Below, piece by piece: positions 43,501 to 56,500 of a stretch of DNA of 64,000 nucleotides. The first letter of the stretch is position 1, and the number at the start of each line of letters is the position of its first letter. The stretch lies in contig OW240918.1 in assembly GCA_933207985.1 (NCBI GenBank), positions 112,318,999-112,382,998 of the forward strand, given 5' to 3'. The translations under genes were made by a program, and so were the position numbers. The notes under the pieces were generated by a model. The model ran no database searches. It was not told where the DNA came from and was given only the letters and a program-made list of their open reading frames with translations. The DNA comes from Pelobates cultripes (taxonomy: Eukaryota; Chordata; Amphibia; Anura; Pelobatidae).

Positions 43501-46500
43501 CGTCTAACAGGACTTCTTACTAAAATGAGAATCGTTGGGAATTCTAAAGGAGTTTCAAATTTAAGGCCAAAATATCCTTAAAGGGACACTGTAGGCACCC
43601 AGACCACTTCAGCCCATTAAGTTTTTATAAACTGCAATAGTTACCTTGCATGGTTAAGTCCTCCTCTAGTGGCTGTCTACCAGACAGTCACTAGAGGGAC
43701 TTCCGGCTTCTTAGATGACCTTTGGTCGTCTAAGCGATGCTGAACGTCCTCACGCTATGCATGAAGACCTCCCGTGTCGCAGGAATCCCCATTGGAAAGC
43801 ATTGAATAATGCTTTCCTATGGGCGATTCCAGCTTCTCAATCCTATGGGGAGGTCTAATGCACGCCCATTGCCGCTCATGCGCATTAGGAGCCTGACCCA
43901 GCGCCGAGGGACATCGGTGCTGAATTCAGGTAAGTGTATGGAGGGGTTTTAACCCCCTGATCCCCATGGGAGGGGGGCACTTCAGTATTCTCTAGTGCCA
44001 GGAAACCGGGTTTGTGTTTCTGGCATTAGAGAATCCCTTTAAAAAGGTAGTTTTACAATTTTTGACTACATTTTGGAATTCACTTAGAATTTTTGTCAGT
44101 CCTCACTGTGAATAACCCTGAATAGTTGCTCTATTACTTTGTAGGAGCTAGCGAAAAGAGCATGCATTTAGAAAATATGTAGTATTGTAGTATTGGCTCC
44201 TGGTCTGAACAGAATTAATCATGATCGTAACTTTTTTTTCTTTTATTTAGGGTAAAACATCTGACTTTGATCTTTTGATGCATCAGCTGTCAGATCCCGA
44301 AATAAAGGTACGCTCACTTGAAATGTCCTCTTAAAAATGCCGCCTGCCCGCCCTATACGGTTATAGTGACAGAAATCACATTGATATCCCTGCCTTAATG
44401 CTTTTGCAATTTCTCCTCATAATATCTGTTTTAAACGAGAAGCTCTCACAGTTTATTTTTTTGTTTCAACATTCTCAGAGTAATGAACATGGAATCATGG
44501 AAGTTGGAGAATTTCCATATATTGCCAGGCTGTGCCATTGTACAAGAAATTGTCTGCAATAGATTGGTTCTGAAAGATTTGCTTTTGTTTAAGTTCAGTT
44601 AAAATTTTATGAATCATTGTTCATAAATCATTGTAACACAATTGGCTCAATCACTTTATCTTCCAGGCTTCCTGCAAGAATGACCCATATTAATGTGTTT
44701 TTAATTGTCACACAGGATGCACAAATTATAAATTGGCTTCACGAATTCCGAAATTCTATTACATATCTGACAATCGACTACGAGCAGCTTGTCAGTATTT
44801 TGTTGGTAAGAGAGATTTAATTCTTTCATTGTTTAGAGATGCTTACATCAAAGTATGCAATTTGCATTTTCAGTGTTAATGTGCATATTGTGTGTGTGTG
44901 TGAAGTAGTATAAAATGTCTGGGAATCTAATTTCTTCATAGATGTTTAGGTGTGGGTGAACGTTTGAAGTAAAGCTGCATTACTGTCATCTTTATACTCT
45001 CTCACAGAAGTTGCCATGGATAAACAGAAGCAAAGAAGTTGTGGAGGAATATTTGGCCTTTTTGGGGAACCTTGTTTCCGCCCAGACTGTGTATCTGAGG
45101 CACTGCCTTAGGATGATAATCTCACACTTTGTACCTGGTAAAATGGGATTTTATTCATTTTCACAGTCATATATTTGACCTGAAAGTTAGACTAATGAGC
45201 ATTTAGAGGTAAATGCACATATTCCATAGTTTGTGATTTACAGTTGGTGTTAAGATGCATTTCTTTTCTTCTACTCTTAATCTTTGCAATGCACAAGTTT
45301 ATTAAGTATTCACAATCAATATTCAAATTAGTAGACTACAACATTTTGTTTTCTGACTTAACTGTGTTTTGAAAAACCATAACTTACAAGAAACGGGCAT
45401 CTAGTGGTGACAATGATCATTACAGCCAAATGTTATGCACGCTTGCTTAAAGCTGCACTGTCATGCCGAACTTACTTTTCCCCAATCGATTCCTCTTCTC
45501 TCTCTCTCTCTCAGGATCTGTTATTTATTTCTTCCTGTCTTCTCTAGTTTTCTTTAAAAATTAAGACAAAGTAGGGACTATTTGTCTTATGGAGGTTTCT
45601 TACGCCATGACCAGCTATGACCAGCGGAGGAGCAAAGTGTGCTTCGTTTCCGGTGGTCACAGCAATTTTCCCACGATCCTTAGCTTTCCTCCCTGTTCCC
45701 ACGATGCTTCCTGTCAGTATTGCTGAACGTCCTGTCACTTAGACAGAACACCGGCAAAACTGCCGAATTGTATCCTAACAGAATGAGAACAGTTTCTCCA
45801 TTCGTGTTAGGACGCAATTCGGGACTTTGTTCGTATCGGAATTTAATTTGAATGAATGAAACTCCGATCCTATTCGTGCTGTGGCTGCATCTTGCAGCCG
45901 CTTAGTAGAGAACTCCCTAATTCCCACGGTATTAGGGAGTTTTCTACCAAAAGGCTGAAAGACCTAAATTGGTCTTTCAGCCACATTTACTAATACTAAG
46001 TAAAGATGACTTAGTATTAGTAAATTCAGCCCTTACTCTCTATACTGCGAGTAGGGGCATGTCTAGTAAAGCCAGTGGCTGGTCACTGTTAAACAAAAAA
46101 AAAAAAAACACATTAAACTGAAGGCCCCCCCGGCCCCCACCCCTGAGCAGCGGGTGGGGGCCCTAAATGTGAATGTGGGGAGGGGACCTATTGTCCTCCC
46201 CCCCTCCCCCACCCCAGAGCAGTGGGTGGGGGCCCTAAATAGGAATGTGGGGGCACACCTACTGTCCTCCCGCCCCCACCCTGCACGGTGGGTGGGGGAC
46301 CTAAATAACAAGGGGGGGCCTACTGTCCTCCCCCAGGCCCCCACCCCTGAGCAGCGGGTGGGGGCCCTAAATGTGAATGTGGGGAGGGGACCTATTGTCC
46401 TCCCCCCGCCCCCACCCCAGAGCGGTGGGTGGGGGCCCTAAATAGGAATGTGGGGGGACACCTACTGTCCTCCCCCCCGGCCCCCACCCCTGCGCGGTGG

Positions 46501-47501
46501 GTGGGGGCCCTAAATAACAAGGGGGACCTAAATAAGTATGGGGGGGCCTACTGTCCTCCCCCCGGCCCTAAATAACAGGGGGGCTACTGTCCAGCCCCCA
46601 CCCCTGAGCGGTGGGTGGGGTCCTAAACAAGAATGGGGCGGGACCTCTTGTCCTCCCCCCTGGCCCCCACCCCTAAGCGGTGGGGGGGGCTACTGTCCTC
46701 CCCCCACGGCCCCTACCCCTGAGCGGCGGGTGGGTGCTCTAAATAAGAATGTGGGTGAGGACCTACTGTCCCGGCCCCCACCCCTGAGCGGCGGATGGCA
46801 GCCCTAAATGAAAATTCTCCCTCCCCCCAATCAAGGTGACTAGGGGTCCCCAAATAAAAAGTTATCCCTTACCTACCCCCCTCACCGTAAAAATAGTGAG
46901 GGGGTAATGAAATAACTAACCTGAAAAGAAAAATAAAACTTACCATTTGATGTCTTCTGTCTTCTAAAATCTTAATTTTTCAGCCTCAAAAAAGGCCAAA
47001 TAAAAACCATCATACCCGTCGAACTTAAAATAAAATAAACCCGAGCGCAAAAAAAAAACCTGACGCTAAAAAAATTAATCCATCTTCACCCGTGGAGGGC
47101 ACGGTGCAGACTGAGCTCCGCAGGGCGGGGTAAGGCTTATAAAGAACACTCTGGTTGGTTTAAGCCAATCAGATTGCTCATTGTCATTTTACACAGCGTA
47201 GGAAAATTCTTTGGAACTTTCCCACGCTGTGTAAAATGACACAGAGCACTCTGATTGGTCAGTTTCTTTAATATGGCCCCTTAAGAAGCAATTAGAAGAA
47301 GGGAGCTGATACTGATTATCGTTTCTAACCGGTGCCAATATTTTGTTGGGGTAGATGAGTTGTAGTGCAAATTTTGAGGGGGAGGGGAGATTACCTGGTG
47401 TGCTTTAGAGGAGGGATATGAGCTGGTGTGCTGGAGAGTGGGGGGATGAGTAAATGGTTTGCAGAAATTGTCTGGCATAATGATTACATTGAAATTGGCA
47501 T

Positions 47502-47534
<33 letters not shown>

Positions 47535-50500
47535 ATGGTTTTTCTTTCCTCCTTAATAGCTCGGATAATCATAAGAGAAGGTGATGTAGATATATCGGAC
47601 TCGGATGATGAAGATGATGGTGAGCATATATATTTTATTAATGACATTCTATGTACAGAGCTGGTTTAGTCAACAAACAGTGAGTTCTGATGAAATAATA
47701 AGGATCTCAAATCAAAGGCCTAAATAGCAGAGATGGAACGTTTCCACAATCTGAGCTGTATTTCCAGCGTTTCAACTCTGCTACTTTAGATTTTACAACT
47801 TAAAACTTGGCCATTGACCTAATGACAAGTACATCATTTTGGTCCTTAGTCAAAGTGAACCTGTTATGTATAATTGAACTTTCCTGCAGTGGCTTCTATA
47901 TGCATTGAATACACCATTTATCACCAAGATATGCCGGCTCGTGATCTGGTTGTCCTCCGCTCCACCTCTCTTCTTTTTTTTAATTTGCCCTACTTGGGAT
48001 ACTTCTGCAAGCAGGGCAAATCTCTGGTCAGTGACATCGGCATGCTGCTTTCATTGCCAGCGTTCTGGCGTCGGAATGGAGTCCCACAGAAGATCCCTCT
48101 ATTCTCCCCCCGTAGTAACCACAGTGCATATGCTGCGATTGCTATGGAAACTCCTAGTTTCTAGTACTGGCTAGGGAGTATAGGAAAGGAGTGACCCTAG
48201 AAGTGCAAGCTTAGGAAGTTTCCATAGCAAACGCAGAACATGCACTCTGGTTGTTATGGGAGGAGAGCAGAGGAACCTCCTGTGGGAGGTCTTTTCTGAT
48301 GTCCCTTGTTAGTCAATGATCGGCATGCCTCGGCATTAATTGAAAGCTGAGACAAAAATCTATTTAAAATATTTTTTTTACTAATCTATACATTTGCTAG
48401 CAAAATTGCTAGCTTAATGTATAGATAAAATTGTATGCTCAATCTAATGAGTATAAGTTGTTTTGGGCATGACAGGTGCCTTTTAAGAACTGCTGACGTG
48501 GAGCAGAGCAAATTTTAACTTCTCACTATGTGGATACAGATACTTTCCCTAAGTAGTAGTGTGAACATTTGTGAGTTTACATTCATGCGCCTCTACGTAT
48601 CATTTGTTTTCACAACTAGTAATAAAATGCAAATAGGTTTTTATTTCCCACCCCATGTTCAAATTTTACATGAATGACCTCCATACTGCATCATTGTACA
48701 AATTCAGTTTTTTGGGGGTTTAGATTTTTGTACTGAACAAAAACATTTTTTTATTTTTTCTATAAATACGATCTATTATTTATTTAATTTTTAAAAATTC
48801 TTTATTTGGCAGCAAAAAAAAATGACACATTGCAAAACAACTTCACAGATGACAGTAGTACAATTTCAGAGCTGTCCAAATTTTAGGAATAGGAGTGACA
48901 AGTAAGACTTGCAGTGTTATTCTACAGATCCTTTAGGGTACTGGCACAATACAGTTATGAGCACTCCCAAGAGTCTTATATGATGAGCAAGATCAGGTCA
49001 CTCCTTAAAATGTATACAAAATAGGAACTAAAAACAAACAAAAAGGGGAGTACTAAATAATAATAATAATAAAAAAAAAAAAAACGATTTAAGCAAGTTT
49101 GTGAAAGTTAATGTTTTTATGTTTATGTGACCTGTAAACATTTCTTCTGCAGGTATATTTTCAACCTTTAATACTTGTCACAGGGCACTCCAAATAATAG
49201 CACGATACGTTCCTTCGTAAGTACCAAATGATTTTCGTAAACGTCAACTTTTCTTGTCAGATACAAAACAAGTTCATATGAATTTAAAGTTTTTGCATTT
49301 CTCAATTAATTTTTCAAACTATTTTTTTCTAACAGTCTTTGGCTTTCAATTAATTTCTGATGTTTAATTTTTAAGTACTTTCTAGTGTGACACGGGCCAT
49401 GACTACTCAATCAGCCTGTCACAGTCACCCTTTGAAAGTAGTATGTACTATTTGTCTCAATCGGCGGCTATCCTCATTCGCACAGCAGACCTTATACAGT
49501 TAAGACTGAGATTAAGGAAATCTGGGGGCAAAATAGTTTGACCCCTAAAGGTATAAGGGTGTGTCCAGACACTTCTGCCCCATAACCGTTTCAGTGAGTT
49601 GACGTTTTTGTGAGTGTTGCTTCTGTGTACACAGCTGTGACATACAACTACACCCCCTTTTCCATCTCGTGTTTCCTCTTTCACACATTTAGAAACAAGG
49701 TCTCTCTCTTTTTGTTTTGGGGTTAAATGTCACTCTGTTGGTGGAAGCATTCTTTGTTTTTGTGATGATTAATATGCACATGAGGAGAAGGCAAGTATCA
49801 ATTATTCAGCTGAATTTAAATATATATTAAATTCTGTACAGTGAAACATCTTCATAGTAAATTGGGGGAGGGGAGTGGGAGAGAGATAATTATTTGCACT
49901 GGGGAAGGCAACAATTTATAGGTTTATAACAATCAAAAACATGTGTTTTCATAAATCCCTGGTTTTGGTTAGAGTAGCCATTTCTGGGGTGGTCCCTGCC
50001 CCCCTTCCAAAGAAAAAAAACCACTGAGGAAAAAAAATAAATGCTAAAACTTCTATTCCAAGTTCTTACCTAATCCCAATCCTCAATGCCCGGATGTTAT
50101 TCCCCTTTCTGGATTGGGAGGATGAACTGAGGGAAGGACAGGGGTGGCATGAAGCTCTTCATTTATTAATTTTTTGTGTGTCCGCAACATCCCCACTTAG
50201 TTTCAGAGTCTCTAAAGTGAGAATTCAAAGTGACTTTTACATTTACAGGGAACCTGTCACAATGAACTTTGACTCATTTAAAAGAGGTAAAAACTCCATC
50301 TATACATTGTGCTAGAAGTTTCACTAGCAAATGTATAGATTTGGAGAAAAAAAGCATTTTTTTTCCTCCCAATCTGACGCTCAGTGTTGAGGAATTGATA
50401 GTCATCGAGAGCAGAAGAGAGCTCCCATAGGACATCCCTTTGCTTTCTTACTATAGCAACCACAGCGCAAGCTCTGTGGTTGCTATGGTAACTCTAGACA

Positions 50501-53500
50501 GCACTGACTCGGGACTAAAGGAACAGAGTGACGTCACTCCGTTCAGATGCCGGCACTTTGGCAACAAAGCCAGCATATCGGCGTCATGGAGGTTGTTTGC
50601 CTGCTTTGGGAAGTTTTCCCAAGCAGGGCAAATCAGAGGAGGAGCACATGCAGACCGGAGGTGGGTGCTACAGAAGTGTGGACAGATAAAGCAGTTTTTC
50701 TTTAATATATTTTACAGAATAGTCATCCTCTCTATTCTCCGCCCTGAACAATGTGTCTCTCTCTATTTTGTTTTTTTCAGGGCACCAAGATTTCTTATGC
50801 CAATACTTGTGGAAAAGTTTCCTTATGTGAACAAATCTGTAAGAACAATGGTGAGTGGTCTATTTACATATGCAAAGCCATATTCCTATTGTGTTTTTTT
50901 ATCCCACCTCTTTTTAGATTCTAAGCTCATTTGAGCAGAGCCCTCATCTCAACCTATTGCTCCTGTCAAAATATGTAATAGTTTGTCTCATTTGTTAAAA
51001 TCCCCTTGATAATATTGTAAGACACTTTGCACTGTATGCCAATACTAATAAAATTCGTTAAGCAACTTTTTTTTGTTTTTTGCAGTTAACATTTTATTGA
51101 GGACAAAACCTAAAATAAGCAGTAAAATATAGAAGCTTAAGTCTTGAATACATAAGATTTTAGCAACATTTTGTAAGCCAAGACTGCCTAGTTGAGGGAA
51201 ATAAAAATCTTCAATTTAAAGGTGTAGAGAATGTTTTCCACCTTTGCAATTTTTTGGCATATTTTTGCAACTGCTCCCAGCTCACTTTGTTGCAGTGAAT
51301 AAACCCTGCTATGTAGACTCTGTTGCTCTAATACAAAAGTAAAGGTTTTAACCTGATAGCTAAAGTGTAACATGTGATGGATAAATCATTGCTTTTGTCT
51401 AATGGATATCACGTGTGGAACATGATCTTAAGAGTTAGGCCGTGTTAGAGAAAAAGGTCAAAATCCATGTTCTTCACCTTAGCAACGCCGTTATAAGAAG
51501 TTATCAACATGTAATATATTTTGTTAATGTGCCAAGTTCAGATGTATCAGTGGAGTTTAAACAAACCATGTTTTTACTAAAAGTGGCCCTGTCACCTCAA
51601 AATTGCCTTTCTCTTATTGTTTCATCTTCTCTTCCTCTTTCAGAATCCTCATTTCTGATCTATTTCTCTTTAAAACATAAGACAAAGTATGGACTGCTTA
51701 GTTTCCCCCCCCTCTTAAGGCAAGCTCCACTTCCTTTGTCAAGCAAACAAAGAGTGAAACTTTCCTTAATTTCTTCCTTGTCTTGTTTAATGAGAAATAG
51801 ATCAGAAATGAAAGGAACACTATAGGGTCAGGAACACAAACATGTATTCCTGACCCTATAGTGTTTAACCCACCATTTAGGTTTCTTGCCCCTCCCCCCC
51901 TTAGACCCCCTACAAAAGTTTAAAACTCACCTTATTTCCAGTGCCGCGCGGGTCTCTTTGTGACATCATCAAAATGGCCGATTTTTAGCCAATCATTTTG
52001 AATGAATGCATCTATATGAGGAAAATTCAGCAGCTCCATGCAGAGCTGAACGTCAGGGCTGCTTTTTCAGGTGTTTTTTGGAGGTGTCCCTAGAGGCAAT
52101 GTAAACACTGCCTTTTCTCTAAATGCACTTTACATTTCTCTGAAAAAGCAGTGTTTACATGAGAAAAGCCTGAAGGGAACTGTTATACTCACCAGAACAA
52201 CTACATTAAGCTGTAGTTGTTCAGGTGACTATAGTGTCTCTTTAAGAAAAGAAGATATTCTGAAAGAGGAAGAGAAGAGGAAACGATAGGAGAAAGGTAG
52301 GTTTGAGGTGACAGGGCCACTTTAAGAACATTCTTGTAGAAAGAAAAGTCACGTGTCTACAATGTTTACTCGGCACCTAACACTCTTCCATGCAGATAAT
52401 TATATAGAATGGAATCCATCTTAGATCAGTTTAGGTATGTTTGTAGGCCCATAAACACAGATCCGTGTTTAACAATGTATTAACTATCCACTGACTTAAG
52501 GTGGAAGGGGTTTTTAATCACTTTTTTTCCCTACCATAACTATTTTGGTTTGTGCTCCGCAAGTAACGCCAAGCCTCAATAGCAAGCCACTAGCCAACCT
52601 CATGCATTAAAAACAAGACAGATGCCCATGAGTGGTTCACTGGCTTTGCATCTTTTCATGGGTTGCGTTTCAAAGCAGCAAACATAAACTCCAAGGAATC
52701 CGTGTTTAAAATGGAATAATGAGGCAAAAATGTCATTCTTTCTTTAACTCAGTTGCATACACCCATCCAGAATCCCACAGATCTGTGTTTAACAATGTAT
52801 TGAGAATATATATATATTTTATTCTGCCAAATACTATTCGATAGTCACCATCCTTTTTAATTAACTACAATGTGTTTTGTTTTTATGTAAGGAATGCTAT
52901 GTGCATAACCTTCTAAGGATTACTGTGTATTTCCCAACCCTGAGACATGATATTCTGGAGCTGGTCTTTGAGAGGTTACTGAAAATTGATGTAAGTAGAA
53001 ATATTTTCTATCACGTTCCCCGTATCCCTTGCGTGTTCCGTGTTTATTATGTTATCTTGACCTAACATGTGATGTGACTATATGCTCTCAGAAAAGCAGA
53101 TGATGTGAAACCTCCACTTCTGTTCTCACTATAATCACTTTACACGACTAAGAAATTGAAACACTAGCATGCACCTCCTAATCATAGATGATGGGATTTC
53201 CTTGCACTTTACATTTAGCTCTGGGAATCCTTGCACATCCACAGCCATTTAACACTGGCGCCTTTTCACCACATTTGAGCACTCTTCTCTAATTACTGCC
53301 ACCATATCTGGTATGAATTGGTATGGGACAAGGAGGAAACATAGCTGCAACTCCACCATATTGTCATTGGATTCCAGGTGGCTGGGGAATGAGCATCTCT
53401 GCTAAACAGTGATGTGGGATCAGGTGCCCACGGCCTGCAGGCAACATATCCACTGGTATCTGTTGAAGTGGTTATGGTTCCTTTAATGCTCGCTAGAACT

Positions 53501-56500
53501 GGGACCCATCTTCCAGATACTTTGATTGGCCATCCCCTTCTGATGCTCTTTGGCAAGAGTTACCATAGCTTTAAGTTGCATGTTCAATGTGAATAGTAAA
53601 GCTTACATTGCCCGTCATTCTGGTTGTGTACAGTCTTATATGAATGTCGTCTTGCAGGTGAGCGCCTCACGCCATGAAATAGAGGACGCTGAAGAAGCTG
53701 CGTTACAGAAAGATGGAGCCAATAAAAGCGGCACAGAAGAAGGGCTTTTCAACATGGTGAGATATGCTTTTTAAAAAGATATCGAGATTGGCCTATGAAA
53801 AATATTTTGTGTTATATTTAATTGGCATTATGTATGTTTCTGTAGAATGTATTTGCTTCTGGCGACATTTCAAAGAGACATCCACTGACAATTTGTTGCA
53901 GCATCATACAAAAGAATTTAGATGTGTTTTTTTTTTATACAGAATTCATGATTTCTTAATTTTTTAACACCATAGTGTTTGGACTTGACCCTTGTTTGCT
54001 GCTTATGGCAGATGGCAACACAATGCATAACAGGAAACATATATCTGAGATTTTGGATAAAACTATGTGCAGCGTTACATTTTAGTGAGTGAACTTGGCA
54101 CACACAATGAAGCTGCATGCACCATCCTATATCACCATCACAAAAGCTCAAGTAAATAGAAGCCAGTGATACCCCTTTTTGTGCAAATGGGGTTGTCTTC
54201 CTTTTTTTGCAATGATTGACATAGTATTGTGGCTGCATTGTGCATGCGCTGTTGGCAGCGTATAGTCCTCTACAATGATCTCTGAATTATTGGTATCAGC
54301 CGGTGTTACTGGAGGCAGAATGTTACCACTGCTTGTATTAGGATAATTCACATACAGTATAAATACATAAAACGTCTTCAGTAAATGAGAATTGTTCAAT
54401 TACGGTGCTGCATAGTGATGCCACCAAGTGGACATGAACAACGTTTTAAGCTTTCTTTTGTGGATTCAATTAATTTCCTATCTACTCAGCAAATGTAATG
54501 TATCGGTTACAGTTTTAGTGTTTTTCTTAAAAGGTGCATTCTCTTTGTAAATAAGCTTTTAGATCAAAGTGACACTATAGGCACCAAAACTACTTTAGCT
54601 TAATGAAGCAGTTTTGTTGTATAGCTCATACCGCTGCAGTCTCACTGTTCAATTCTCTGTGATACAGGAGTTAAATCACTTTTGTTTCTGTTTATTCAGT
54701 CATAGTTACACCTCCCCTGGCTGTGACTGACACAGCCTGCACGAAAAAAATGGTTTAATTTTCAATCAGATGTTAACATGCTTTATAAATTTTCACCTCC
54801 TGCTCTGTGTAAATTTCTTTAACCACATGCAGGAGGCAGGGTCTAGAATTCTATTAACAGCGCAGGAGATAAGAAATTCTAAATAAAGAGAATGTGCAAT
54901 AAATAAGTTTTAACGTTAGATCTCTCGTTGCAGGATGTGTTTAGGAAAGCTTTGCATGTCACATGCAGGGAGGTGTGACTAGGTGTAAACAAAGTATTTT
55001 GATTCCTAAATGGCATTGAGCAGTTAGACTGCAGTGGCATGATCTATACAACAAAACTGCGTCATAAAGCTAAATTTGTTGTGGTGCTTGCGTGGTCCCT
55101 TTAAGAGTTTTCATTAAGCCCTTCAAATTTTACTGTATTGTTGTTATTTTTATTATTACTCTTATTAGCATTTAAAATTGCTTTTCAAATAGGATGAAGA
55201 TCTGGAGGAGAATGTACCTGTTGCCGTAAACAGTGAAATTATGGCTCATCCTGCAGCTGACCGTCTGGATACATTGATGCTTGTCGTTTTTGCTTACATA
55301 AAAAACATGTGCTACACCAGTGGTAAGTCTAATTAGTAATACTGATTGCAGATACTGTCTTTTATCACTGCAACTCCACAGACCAGTAACGCAAGCTTAT
55401 GGATTTTAAATGTAGGGGATCTAAACATTTACATTTCATATGCAGAACGAAAAGTCCTGCGCTCACTCCCATCACTGGGCGGCAGCAATGACTACAGTAC
55501 ACATCAGCCCCAATATATAGTAAAAACCAAAGAAAAACAGGTTACCTGCGCTCTCTCCTTAATCCCTATGTATTTCTAAAACGAATTGAGGTTTTTTAGT
55601 TACCTCCAATGGCCATGAGAGGATAAGCCCAACTGCCAACGTCAAGGCAGTCTCCCCCCTCCCCCCCAGATGGTCCTAACTCTAACCATTCACCTTGCTT
55701 CCTTGAGCTTATGGCAAAGATCTCTAATGAGACAGAAAGGGGTATTTTTTATATACACCCCTATATATTAACCCTTAATAGGGAACACATGGGATGGGCG
55801 GCTGCATTGTAACAAGGCTGAGTGATACAAAAAATGGATACAAATGCCGAAAGATAAGTCCTGCGCTCACTCCCATCACTTGGCGGCAGCAATGACTACA
55901 GTACACATCAGCCCCAATATATAGTAAAAACCAAAGAAAAACATGTTACCTGCACTCTCTCCTTAATCCCTATGTATTTTTATGTTTTAAAAATACATAG
56001 GGATTAAGGAGAGAGCGCAGGTAACATGTTTTTCTTTGGTTATTTACATTCCATAACCTACTGCCTATACTTGTCGAGTTATCTCAAGACTATTTGGCAG
56101 GCAAAATAATTCCCTAAAGTCCCCTATTGGGTGTTGTGATCTGTATGGACTCTGTTAACTTGTGTAGTGTAACATATGTTTTTACCTTGCAGGCTCTTTG
56201 GATCTGAACAAAACTAAAGATTTATACAAAGATCTGCTGGCAATATTTGATAAACTGATTTTACCAACACACGCTTGCTGCCACGTGCAGTTTGTCATGT
56301 TTTATCTCTGCAGCTTCAAACTGGTGCGTATCCCATGTACTCTTGTCTTGCTGGTTAAAATGTTACTCGGCGTAGTGACCTAGGCTGCTAACGCAAATAA
56401 TGCTCAGCATCTGTTACTTTATGTTGGAGGAAGGGGAAAGTTATCTTGAAATATACTGTGAGAGTTTCAGAGAAAGTGTTTGTAGCATTAAAGGGACACT

